A stretch of DNA of 64,000 bases. Source: Epiperipatus broadwayi (lineage: Eukaryota; Onychophora; Udeonychophora; Euonychophora; Peripatidae). Numbering within the stretch: position 1 is the first letter of the stretch; each line of letters begins with the position of its first letter. The stretch spans positions 6,011,244 through 6,075,243 of the forward strand of contig JAQFVV010012418.1 of assembly GCA_028023455.1 (NCBI GenBank). Direction: 5' to 3'. The notes beneath the pieces were generated by a model, which was given only the letters and a program-made list of their open reading frames with translations, was not told the origin of the DNA and made no database searches. Shown here in pieces: positions 1-10,847 of the stretch. Both the position numbers and the translations under genes were made by a program.

Positions 1-689
1 TATTGGTAACTATTACAATGCCACTATTGTGATTTTATTTTTTTAAATAAATTATTTTGTTTCTTTTATTACTGACTATTACTTGAATTATAAAATACAA
101 AATATTCATATGCTAAATTAATAGGTGTCCAAATGTAACTCATGCTCAACAAACTTGTCTTTTATTTTAAGATTTATTATTAGTTAGAATAATTTCATTT
201 TGTAATTCATAACTTCCCAATATTTGTTTGTAATTGTGACTTTATTAGTAAACTTAATTTCTTTCTTTAATATTTTCTTATATTAATTATCAATATTAAA
301 TTACAATTGGTTATTGGAAAGAAGTCTAGATTTATTATCTAGTGATGTCTTCTAGTAAAGTTATGTATGGAACTATTTATCTATTATAATATTTGTACGT
401 TTATTTATATATGGTACAAATATATTGGTATTTGGTAAAAGCTAAAAAAAGGTAAATTTGGATTTTTTTTTGATTAGTATAATTTTTTTTAAATGTACAA
501 TGAAAGTTAAATTTTTCGTCCATATTTTTTTTTATCTAATTAAAAATAAAAGTAAAAATTGGAGACCAAAAGACACACAAATTACTAATCCAGATAAAAA
601 GAAAAATATTTTAGCTAATTAAATATGGCCGAAAGACTTGATAAAATAGAGAACTTTGTAATTGAAAAATGATAAAGAATGTACAAGAT

Positions 690-1080
690 TATGAACCTAA
701 ACACCATGATAATAACATGCGCAGAAGTCTGAAAACTGGGCCTCGAGTATAAAAAGGAAGAGACCAGTTTGATCAGGGTCTTGTTTTGTCTGTTTTTCCT
801 ATGGTCAGTCCTGGATAACAAAAGAATATATCCAGGATCACCCTACGCTGAAATAATTCTGCATGTTGGAGTGGGCCGGAGCTTTTGCTGACATCATTCC
901 TGAAGATGGACACGAGAAAAGCTTTCATGACTGACCAGTAGAATAGACCAAGATCAACTTATAACCGATGGCCGAGCTCATTCTCCCACAAAAAAAAAAA
1001 ACTATGCATAGTAATCTACAAGCTTCGTGAACTCACTAAACTTACCGGTAAGTTAAGATTAACTATTCCTGATTGTGACA
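690..1080 (+). other. GC-richer patch with TATA-like box, possible LTR fragment
   Basis: The base composition rises clearly above its surroundings, and TATAAAAAGG stands at 748-757 directly after a GC-rich CCTCGAG. This is the usual look of a retrotransposon LTR promoter. TG at 459 and CA at 1080 are flanked by AAATT on both sides, but that duplication is too simple in this composition to prove ends. No coding sequence accompanies it. It could be part of a solo LTR or an unrelated repeat. Confidence 0.3.
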
Positions 1081-1841
1081 AAATTAAGCATTTGCAAACA
1101 ATTCTTAAAAATATGCTTAAAATAATCACGATAGAGACTTTAATTTTATACTTCAAGAGACTCTTGTTTACCCAAGAACTTTTTAAAATCATTTAACTGT
1201 TATTTTTTTTATTAATGGATTCATGTCTGGATTAGCGTGTATTCTCTCTGGTTTTATTTAAGTAGTAATTTCTCTTTATTTTAATTTGTTAGAATAAAAA
1301 TGTTTATTTCTAATATCAACTTTTCATTTGTAGTTATTGATGATTATTATTAAATTTATTAATATTAGTTTAGTAAGATTTGAAAATATAATTTACCTTT
1401 GCCAATAGGTGTAGACTAAGCTCCAGGAATAATAATATTTAGAAAATAATTCTAGTTACGATCAAATATGATACCGATTCTTTTAAAAACATTTTTCTTT
1501 TTAATTTTCGAGACGCGATGTGACGGATTCTTATATGAATCCTGGCGCCCTTATAAAATAAATAAAAGCTAATTCTGTTGATAGCGTAAGTCGTAACAAT
1601 TACTAGGTAGAATTGATCAGGAAATATAGTTATGTTTTTAGAAATAGGAATGAAACTTTCTTCTTTTTCCATAACTTGATTAACTCACGCATTTTATGTG
1701 TAACAGAGACCTAGTCAGACGGAAAAAACATTTCAATATATATATGCCAAATTGTTATCAACAATTATCAAGTATTATTACTTGATTATAATAGTTTATC
1801 ACCTAATTAATCCAATCTTCTTTTAGACAGAGGACTTCAAA

Positions 1842-1842
1842 T

Positions 1843-1878
<36 letters not shown>
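1842..1878. repeat. AC/AT compound microsatellite
   Basis: About ten AC units pass directly into about eight AT units. The same AC-then-AT structure recurs at 2524-2548 and 3722-3766. Confidence 0.95.
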
Positions 1879-2556
1879 GCAAAAAAAAATTTAATATGCA
1901 ACATATAAAATCAAAAAACAAGATAAAATCTTCTAGACATCATTGCCTTATATATCTAAAATAATAAATATGCTAAAATGACAAAATTAGTTACAAAATT
2001 TCCTTAAGCTTGAATTGAATGCTTAACAACACTAAGAATGGTCTACCTAAACTAGACTGATCAAATCTTGTATATTCTATTAAATGTTTTGAAAAAGTTT
2101 TTGAAATAACAGAGGGGATGAATTTAGGCTCCAGAATCCATTACATTCATGTGTATAATAACATGGCAGAAACAAGACTCTCAGATGCTTCCATAATTTT
2201 GAAGCTGAATGGAAGTATAGCATAGTTTTATATCAGAAATTGTCAAAACAATTATGATTGGATAAATAACCTGAAAACAGAAATGAGTCATTGCACATTT
2301 AAAAAGCATAATGAATCAGCACTCTAACAGTATTTAAATTAGAAAAAAAATGGGGATATGCATATTAATAATGCATAAATTTTATTTATAATGTGAAAAT
2401 ATCAAAAATGTTTTAGGAATAAAAGTAATTAATAAAATTCACTCTACAGTAAAAAATTAAAAAAAATCTTAAAAGATTAATACTTTGAATTCTGCTGTAA
2501 AATACTCTTATTAGATTTCTTTTCACACACACATATATATATATATATTAATAATA

Positions 2557-2713
2557 ATATTCATATATATTAAAAAAAATTTTATCATCTCCTCTTATAT
2601 ATTTAATACAATCTTTTTTTATCTATATAAAAAAAGATTGCATAAAGGAAAAAAAATATTGCATTAAAGTGTATAAGAGGAGATGATAAAAAAATTTTAA
2701 TATATATGAATAT
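2557..2713. repeat. Imperfect palindrome, 43-bp arms
   Basis: Arms 2557-2599 and 2672-2713 are nearly exact reverse complements, including the non-simple core ATCATCTCCTCTTATA. The 72-nt loop contains a second hairpin (AATCTTTTTTT with AAAAAAAGATT). It resembles a small foldback element. It sits next to a microsatellite and has no clear target duplication. Confidence 0.75.
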
Positions 2714-3308
2714 ATGAAGAGAAATGTAAAAAAAAAAAAATAAATAAAGGAGAAGGTATAAAAATATATATAATAACCAAGAAAGCATTGTTTAACAATG
2801 GATAAATAATAATACAACTCCCAAAATATTCAAGAATATAACTATATTTATATTTTATGGTCACATTTCTTTAATCTTTAATATATATTGATGCACATGT
2901 ATTTTCTTTTAGCTTATATTTGATGAATGAATGAACAAAAAAGTTGTATCAGATTTTTAAAAAAACTGCTTTATAACATGAAAATAAATTATTCATTTTT
3001 CAAAAATGAAAAAATATAGAGGTAATAAATTTCAAAAATAATAATTGTTCAATTAAAAATTATTATTGTTACACTTATAAAAATTCAGACTGTTTTTATG
3101 GAGAGTATAAAGTATATTTTTTTTTGAATAACTTTATCAAACACTTTTCTAAAATCTAGTATTTGGTCACAACGCATAATAAATTTTAATGTATAACTAA
3201 TAAATTTAAAATGTATACTGGCTATATATAGATACATGTGTGAATGTGTACATTTGTGATGTGTAAAAAAAAAAAAAACAAACAAACAAAATAAAAAATA
3301 AAACTAAC

Positions 3309-3503
3309 TCCATTAGTTGTGACAAGATCCTCTTCATCATCTTCTAATTGAATATCAAAAGGATTATTCTGCTCACTATATCTGATAAAAAAGCTATCAT
3401 CTTTACCAGGATCAGTTTTAACATGAGCAGGAGAAGAAAGTGGAGTAGAAGAACTTGTAAGTGTTTTCAATTCAGGCATATAGTTTCTTAAAAATTTAAA
3501 TTC
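3309..3503 (-). CDS. VPS50: VPS50 exon (last visible), 65 codons
   Basis: It begins EFKFLRNYMPELKTLTSSST and ends with NNPFDIQLEDDEEDLVTTNG. The family has HEFKFMEQ, a variable serine-rich linker, then GNPFEIQ..DEETEDVLASNG, so EFKF, NPF[DE]IQ and the acidic run before NG fix the identity. The middle (about residues 9-45 of the exon) is a low-conservation Ser/Thr/Pro-rich linker, as in other animals. The acceptor is a long T run plus TTAACAG, the donor GTTAGT, phase 0. The next exon, expected to open with another acidic stretch, was not found in 1-3308. Confidence 0.96.
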
Positions 3504-3582
3504 CTGTTAAAAAAAAAAAAAGGCATAGATGATTTCATAATACTACATGTATATAAAAATAAATAAAATTGTTCAAACTTAC
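3504..3582 (-). other. VPS50 79-nt intron
   Basis: The smallest intron in the window: donor GTAAGT, acceptor a 14-base T run followed by AACAG. It separates QLP from EFKF in phase 0. Confidence 0.93.
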
Positions 3583-3670
3583 AGGTAACTGAGAGATATT
3601 AAAATTGGCTTTTGTACATAATTTCCAACCCTCATTTTCTAAAAACATTCTTAATTTATCCATTGTGTCT
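3583..3670 (-). CDS. VPS50: VPS50 exon, 1 nt + 29 codons
   Basis: It encodes [20 protein letters not shown] and then ANFNISQLP. The family reads [30 protein letters not shown], so LRMFLEN..W.LC is the anchor. The donor is a consensus GTAAGT and the exon ends in phase 0. An in-frame ATG within it is not a start: the frame continues from the upstream exon. An AC/AT microsatellite lies about 50 nt before the acceptor in the transcript direction, close enough to affect splicing if it varies in length. Confidence 0.96.
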
Positions 3671-3721
3671 CTATAATTAGAAAAAATAAAAGTTGAAAGA
3701 ATTACATCATTTTCAAGCTCA

Positions 3722-3766
3722 TACACACACACACACACACATATATATATATGCGTGCGCACACAC
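3722..3766. repeat. AC/AT microsatellite beside a splice acceptor
   Basis: AC, then AT, then a GC-containing tract and CACACAC, about 50 nt upstream (in transcript direction) of the 3670 acceptor of VPS50. Confidence 0.9.
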
Positions 3767-6700
3767 TCAATTAGAAATAAGTATACATAAATAAAAGAGA
3801 AAATGCTGAGAAAGATGTCATCCAATTTAATTATATATATATTATAACATTATTATAATAAACATGCAATAACTATAATAGATATTTAGCACACACTTTA
3901 TAATATTCAATATTATTTGGAAAAAGTATAATAAAGCAACATGATTGAATTTATTTTTGAGATTAAAAAAAAGTGTTTTAACATCTAAAAAAAAAAAAAC
4001 TTTTAAGTTCAAAATAATTTTGCTTATTTGTGTAAAGAATTAGTTGTTTAAATATTTTATTAAATTTTTCCTTCCTTTATTCATGTAATTCATAAAAAAC
4101 TAATGTGTGAAGTATGCATGTGTGTGTGTATGTATATATCTGTATATGTGTGTGTAAAACAAATAAAAATAATGATGAAAAAATATTATAAAACAATGAC
4201 TTATGTAACATTGATTAAATATTAGCATCAATTGTGGATTTTGCAATTCATGATAAAAAACATTAAATTAAAGCAATTAAAATAAAACAATTTTAATAAA
4301 TTGGTTATTTTAGATATAATATATAATGTAAAATATAAATGCAATAATAAAAACAGTTTATTTAATGAATAACTGAAATAAGACAGTCAAAATAATTTTT
4401 GCCAATGTTATTTTTTAAGATTAGGTTTAATCATATAAAAGCATATAATTGTTTCTGACTACACTTTACTAGAGGTAAAAAAATTTTCATTTTTTGAAAA
4501 GAAATTCATATTTCTACACATTAAAGGTAACAACCCATTAAGATAAAATTACATATTCAAAACAAATGTAATCTTATGGGCCAAAATATAGTTCTTAATG
4601 ATTAGTTTAATATTATTATATATATTGTAATATTAATTACTCTAAAATTTCATAAATGTTGGTAATGAGTATCTATCGATTCTTGGAAATTAAATAAATT
4701 TGATGATATGATAGAAAATGGATTAGTCATATAACTATTCCTATTGTGGTGAATTCATGAATTGTCAAAAACATGTGGGGGGGGGGGGATAAATTTCTGA
4801 TTTTCAATGTTGCTTTCATATTAAGATGTTATTTAATATAGAAACAATTGTGAAAGCATTTAATAGTATTTCCCAATTTAATTTATAATTTAAAACAAAT
4901 AAAAAGTTAAAACGCATACGCAAAGAACTGTTTAATAATTACAGTATAAAAATATATAAGCTGTATAAATAATGCCATTGTTTTCTTTAACAAGCTGGTC
5001 AGAAATATATTTTCTTTGGATTGGACTTGTCACAGATTATCTATTATATTTTAAAAATTTGAATAAAATAAAATGAAAGATGCTGTTCTAAGTTTTATTT
5101 TGAGTTTATATTTGTTAGATTTCCATTTACATTCTCTTTCTCATTTTTTAGTTTAAAAATAAGAATTAACAGCATTACTTCTTATAATAATTGGTTACTG
5201 CTAGACAATTTCTCTGCTTCAATTAAATTTTACAGTCTGGAAAAGATAAAGATAACCAATAGTTCAGTGCTCATAACTGTTATTGTGATGAAGAGTGCAT
5301 CACACTACCATTGTTTTTTTTTGTTTTATAGTTTATGTAACTACATTTAACTAATCAATTAACATTAACCTGGACCCTTTTACCCTCTTGATAATAATTG
5401 TCAGATAACCATATTTACCAAATAATAATTGGATAGTATTGCTTTCAATAGAAGAAAAATTGCATAAATTAGAAGAATTGTTTAATATTTCACGGAATAC
5501 TGCCAGACTTTGTAAAATTACAAAAAAAAATGAAGAGATTTAAAATAGGGTCATATACTTTATATAAAGATACAAATATGAATTATTATAAATAAAAAAT
5601 AGAACATTGCAAAGATTAATAGCATATTAGATAGAGTAACAAAATTAGTGATACAATTTAATGGAAGATATCAGATATAGATAATTCAGATTGATGCTTC
5701 AGCAAGTTACTCTGATTATGAAGGAAGGGATTTGTATTTCAATGTATAAAATGTTTTTGATCAGAACAAATAACATTTAATATTGTTAAGGAAAATTTTA
5801 ATGTAAAAGCTGAAAAATAGTTAAAAGTGCCATGGATAAATTTGGATATGGAAATAAAAATAAGAGAAAACAGAATCGTGGAATTTATAGAAAAATCTAT
5901 ATACAATTATTATTATTATTTTTTTAAAATTCCACAGCAAAATTATATTCTGACAAAAAAAGAAAATATGTATATCAAGATTGTAATGTTTTTAATAGAT
6001 TCAACATAAAAGGTGACTATCAAATTAATGCAAAGTTCAAGAAATAAAAGCTATTAAGAGAATAGTTAAAACTTTCACATTGTTTTAAAATATTAATCAG
6101 TTTTCAATGACTTCGTAGACAAGAATAAATTCGATTAGAAGATAATTGATATACTGGTTACATAGATAGCTGGTACACAGAAGCAGCAATTCACTAGTAA
6201 ATTTTTAACTAAGACAAGATATATGAAGCAAGAAATAAATATAAAATATTTAAAAATAATTCATTTAGAAGAATATTAAAAAATTCTGTAAAATAGTATA
6301 CAAAGTTGATAATATATGCAAATACAATTATGATTTGATGAGGAAAGCTACACAAAAGATTAAGTCTAAAAATTTAACAAGAAATTTTATTATTGGAACG
6401 AAAAGTGTTTCAATAATAATAAGAAAAGATGACATTATTACTAAGAAAAAGAAGGCATCATTATAAATTATATGAAAGAGTTCTGCTACACAATAGAAAA
6501 AGAAAATAAGTCATCCCATACAATTTACAATATCAGAATAACAAATGCATTTTAAATGAAAAGATTTGAAATTATATATGCTGTGTATAAAGAATAGAAA
6601 AGTTTCAAAAAATAATATAATTATTATTGATGTCTTAAAAGAAGCATATAAAAAAATGACTGATCATAAAAATGTATCAGATGATTTGAAAAATGCACCA

Positions 6701-7291
6701 ATAATATTAATATTGAAGAAAGATGAAAAAGATATTATAAATAACAGATCTATCAATCTTCCCTAAGTTTTATACTATCATTATTAAAATTATAAGAATT
6801 TGTCTATAGAGAATTTTGGAATCAAACCAACTAAAAAAAAAAATCATATCCAAAAATTAAGAGCAGTTATAAAAAGAACTAATGAATTGTAGATGGCAAT
6901 TACAGTTTGGATTTGTAAATTATGAAAAAGTTTTTCTGTGGTGTAGCGTTGGATCATCAAGATCTAGAATATTATCAATTCTAAAAATATTCATCAAAAT
7001 GCAACAGCAATTATTAAATTACAACATGACATTAAAAAGATTATACTGATAAGATGTATGTTAAGATAGTTTCATATCTTTAAAACTTTTATAATAATTT
7101 TAGGGGGAAGATTTTGAGAATTAATATGGGAAACTAAGAAAAAAAAAAAGACATAATTTAAACTATTTAGATTTTTCAGATATTGTAATTGACTTTGTAA
7201 ATAATTTTTCAGAACTTACAATTAGCTAAATAGGATTAATAATGAATGTTAAAAAAAACTAAAATAATGTTCAATGGTTTTCATATAATAA

Positions 7292-7365
7292 TGAATAAAA
7301 GAAGTTAACAATTATATATATATATCTCATGAATAAAAGAAGTTAACAATTATACATATATCTCA
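7292..7365. repeat. Tandem duplication of about 37 bp in the RTE relic
   Basis: ATGAATAAAAGAAGTTAACA followed by a short AT tract and ATCTC occurs twice head to tail (7292-7329 and 7330-7365), differing mainly in the AT tract. Its origin by replication slippage is inferred. Confidence 0.85.
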
Positions 7366-7422
7366 TTAAAGTTATTTATACAGATGAAAACATAATGGAT
7401 GCAATTAAATTTAGATAATATT

Positions 7423-8035
7423 TGTAGTGTTTGTAAAAATGGCAGACATGTTTGTGCACTCCAGAAAAACTAGAATTTGTTCGAGTGGTTGTTGTAGATC
7501 GCGCGCTGATAACGGAGGAAGTTAAGTAACATAATGGCGGACGATAATTCCAAGAGATATTTGCTTATTGCAAATATTTCTGGATAAAAGACGTTACCTG
7601 ATTGGACAAGGATTAATTGCTACAGTTATCAGCAAGCAATAAAAGACGGTGTAACAACTACGCAGAGGAAGGCAGTTATTAGCAGCCATATTGGGAGAAC
7701 ATCGGGCAGTGAAATATAGACAGCAGTAGAGAGCAGTCACGCAGTAGCAAGTTGCAGACCATGCGTTTGGAGAGCATCCGCTTGCAGACCATTCATTGGA
7801 GAGCAGTCGGTGCAGACCATTCGTGGGAGAGCATCTGTGGCTGAGCTTCGTTGCAGACTAATTCATTGGAGAGCTTCATTGCAGACCAATTCGTTTGGAG
7901 AGCTTCGTGGCAGACCAATTCGTTGGAGAGCTTCATTGGAAAAGAACAGCATGGGAATTGTATAACGTTATTTGCTGACCGCACAGTATGACTTGCAGTT
8001 ATAACCTTGGCACAGTCGTAAGTGCGGATATTACA
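7423..8035. mobile_element. Solo LTR, 613 bp, with 5-bp target duplication
   Basis: A GC-richer block begins TGTAGTG and ends ATTACA, with matching TGTA/TACA tips. It is flanked on both sides by ATATT (7418-7422 and 8036-8040), as expected for an LTR element of the gypsy/BEL type. RTE coding sequence stands on both sides, so the insertion point inside an older element gives independent support. AATAAA occurs near 7650. A minisatellite fills 7752-7940. No internal retroelement genes are present, so it is probably left by LTR-LTR recombination. Family and orientation are not certain. Confidence 0.8.
7752..7940. repeat. Minisatellite inside the solo LTR
   Basis: About seven imperfect copies of a 25-30-bp unit built on GCAGACCAATTCGTTGGAGA plus GCTTC or GCATC. 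It explains a spurious 63-codon minus frame here. Copies vary in length and sequence. Confidence 0.85.
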
Positions 8036-9984
8036 ATATTGGTAAAAATAACTTAATATTTAAAGGAAATATGCTATATTCTTAAAAAATTATTTTTAAT
8101 AAATATATTTTGCCATGATTATTTATGGACCTGAGACTAAAGCATTTAATAAACGAATAATACAAAGACTTCAGACCACACAATAAAGCATGAAGATATA
8201 TATGTTGAGAGTTAACAGGATGATCAAAAAGCAAAATGAATAGATGCGTGAACAAATAGATATTATTGACATACTTGAAAGAATTAAGAGATTGGACAGG
8301 ACATATTGCTAGAAAAAATATTAATAGATAGGAAAGTTGAAGATTTAAACTGAATCCCAAAAAACTATAAAAGATCTAGAAAGTAATCAGGTTTAAGATG
8401 AATTAAAGAAATATGCAGGAATAATGTGGTAAAGAGAATCTACAAATAGAAAAAACTAGATTAAACTTAAAACAATTTTTAAACTGCCATGGATTGATAA
8501 TGGTTAGAAATGAGAATAAATTAGATGGCTAAATAGATCGAAAAAGAAAAAAATCAACATTCAGCCTATGATGCTAGAATACAAAGAGGTTAAAAATCAA
8601 ATGATAAATTGCCAACAATGATGATTATAATATTATTTCATTAATTATAAGTTTTACAGCCTCACAATTCCTATTATGAGTTTGTAGCATATATATAAAT
8701 ATATAATGAACTACTACAAATGAAATATGCAAAATCAAATTACAAATGGCATCACAATATCTAAAATAAAAATAACTAAATTTTAGTGTAGTCTTCAAAA
8801 ATCATTTTGTTAATTGTTTTTTAAATTTAACTATAATGCTTTCTTAATCATTTACAATTCTTTTCTTAATTAACATACTGTAATGTTGTGTGGTGAGAAT
8901 GATGTGATATTGTTATTAGATAAAATAATACATTTAAAATATAATTGGTTAGTTTAAAACATCTATTTTACAGTTTATATTTGAATTTCTTAAAATATTT
9001 AATTTTTAGTTCGTTCATATTTCAAGCATATTTATCAATTAATATTTTTAATTTATATAGCTCCATTTTGGTTATGGCTACTGTCACCCATTCTTAGTCT
9101 ACATAATCCACAGATGAAAAAAATATTGTAATATAAATCTTTGTACAATTTTTAATATTCTATTTAACTATTTAAAAAAACAAACTATAAATAAAATAAA
9201 TAAGGCAGAAAATATGTACTTTATAAATTGATTACTCTTTGTGTAGAATTCTTATGTTCTTTACATAATAAACTATAAATATTTTGTTTTTTATATTGAA
9301 TATATTGACCTTTTCCAAATGCAGAATCAACTTTAAGTAAGTATTGAATAATCAATAAATATTAATTAAAAATGCAAATAAGATTTCTATATTGAGGTTT
9401 TTGTTAATTTACCATCTTCTGGTAAGAAATATTGTACTCAGCCAATGAAGACTTTTTACAGTACATTATTCAAATAAAGATTTAAAATTTTCAAATATCA
9501 TAATCCAAGATAATTTATCTTTATAGCACTAAAGCTCTGATTCAATTTGCAATTGAATTCATGCCTCAATGTTGCTGTAGATAAATGCATATTTTTTAAA
9601 AATTAGAAATCTTTTATTCAAAAATCAATTAATCAACATTCAGAAGGATGTTGTCAAAGAAGTATAAATCTGTAGTCTAAAAAGCTATGATAGTAAAAAA
9701 TAAAATGTATTCCAGAATTAGGCCCGAGATGTAAAAAATTATATTCCTGATTTGTAAATCCAACCACTGATGACAATATAGAAGATCAATTCTAAGGTAT
9801 AAAATGGACAAAGACATTTAACTATAAGAATACCAGAAGATTCTAGAATCATTTCAACATTATTACTAGTGAAATTAGCTTTCTCTCCTAACTAACTTTA
9901 AAAACATCTTTTTAAAATGCAGGAAGTTAACTTTCTTAAATAATAATTTGAGAATACAGCATAAGTCTTAAAAAAAACAAAAAC

Positions 9985-10100
9985 ATTAAAAACAACAACA
10001 TTATAAACCTAAATCACACTTTTCTTTATGTTTGCCGTAATATAAATATAATATAACTTATCCCAAACCCCAAACCTTTTACAAACTTTTTTTTCCAAAC
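9985..10100 (-). repeat. Single-arm copy of the 20.4-kb foldback repeat
   Basis: AATCACACTTTTCTTTAT, then a TTGC..GTAATAT block and a TTATCC.AAACC block, align with 20380-20460. The hammerhead-like CTGAAGA part is absent, so it is a truncated unit. Confidence 0.65.
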
Positions 10101-10748
10101 AAAAAAAACATGGGAGTGGAAGAATAAAAAAATATAAATATGTTTGAAAGTTGGTTAGTAATTATTATTAAACCTTACACTAATTAATCACAACTTTGTA
10201 AATAAAAGGTCATTTCACTTATTATATTTATAAACACTAACAACAAATTTAATGTTTCAATGCAGCTAATCCAATAGTTTTATCAAATTACTTGAACTAT
10301 ACAATTTTCTGATATTGTTCGATAATGCTCATTTGACAAGAAACTATTATAAAATAATAAAAAACGATGTAGTTCTAATGATTTGATAACTGTTGAATTA
10401 GCTGAATTTAAACAATTAATTTATTGTTTAGTATTTATATATTCATTATAAAATCAACATAATGTTAAGTTTTTAAAATTTTTGTTTAAAAACTATACCA
10501 TAATTTGATATTATTATGCTTTTAGTGGCAAAATTTATTCCCAGAAAGTTTATCATTTTACTATTAAAACAAAGGCAAAACTCTGCATACAGTAGTGGTA
10601 CCCGATTTCACATCTTTCTGGAAGTTGTAGATAAGCAAAAAATTACAACTGTTTCACATAATACTTCATATTTGTAAATGGGCAGAATTGTGAAAAACAT
10701 ATGACAATTATAATTATCACTAGTATAAATAATAAAATAATAACAAAC

Positions 10749-10847
10749 CTATGATAATTTCTGAAAAAATTTATACTCTGCTTTCGAATAGCTTCTTGTA
10801 AATTCTCTGACTTATTACCACAAAAGTCTTCACCAATTTGAATTAAT
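10749..10847 (-). CDS. VPS50: VPS50 exon, 1 nt + 32 codons + 2 nt
   Basis: It reads [20 protein letters not shown] and then [12 protein letters not shown], matching [33 protein letters not shown]. The acceptor is AAG after a short T run, the weaker but accepted form. The donor GTTTGT is the least consensus-like in the gene. Two leftover bases (AG) join the next exon's A to give Arg, keeping the NYHR motif over a 7.1-kb intron. Confidence 0.96.

Larger units (their letters stand above)
1..3308 (-). other. VPS50 downstream intron sequence (incomplete)
   Basis: No next VPS50 exon was found. The stretch holds a GC-richer, promoter-like patch (about 690-1080), AC/AT microsatellites (1842-1878, 2524-2548) and an imperfect palindrome (2557-2713). 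The rest is plain A/T-rich DNA. Confidence 0.7.
5560..8640 (+). pseudogene. RTE-type non-LTR retrotransposon relic (EN-RT), decayed
   Basis: Several plus-strand frames give recognisable RTE pieces in the right order. The endonuclease end is RENRIVEFIEKSIYN...IPQQNYIL (5870-5950). Reverse transcriptase onset is KNAPIILILKKDEKDIINNR (6690-6745, family KNA.VILI.KKG.K.DINNYRPISL). RT motif A is FVNYEKVF (6912-6935). Motif C is changed to LDFSDIVIDF (7169-7198, family LRFADDIVLI). It continues into MNVKK.K.MF. After the inserted LTR come GHIARKNINR (about 8300) and DELKKYAGIMW (8398-8430), the RTE C-terminus. Many stops and frameshifts show it is dead. The solo LTR at 7423-8035 lies between RT and C-terminus and must be younger. 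Confidence 0.8.
3671..10748 (-). other. VPS50 intron, 7.1 kb
   Basis: It contains AC/AT microsatellites near 3722-3766 and 4118-4157, a run of ten or more G near 4778, an RTE retrotransposon relic on plus (about 5560-8640) interrupted by a solo LTR (7423-8035), and a one-armed copy of the 20.5-kb foldback repeat (9985-10100). 8650-9980 shows nothing. Confidence 0.8.

Noticed and set aside
3222-3479. 85-codon minus frame starting at an ATG, as an independent small gene
   Set aside because: Its conserved part is the VPS50 exon 3309-3503. The ATG is an internal Met and the frame reads past the donor into intron.
7793-7984. 63-codon minus frame with repeated CHEALQ-like words
   Set aside because: It is a translation of the LTR minisatellite.
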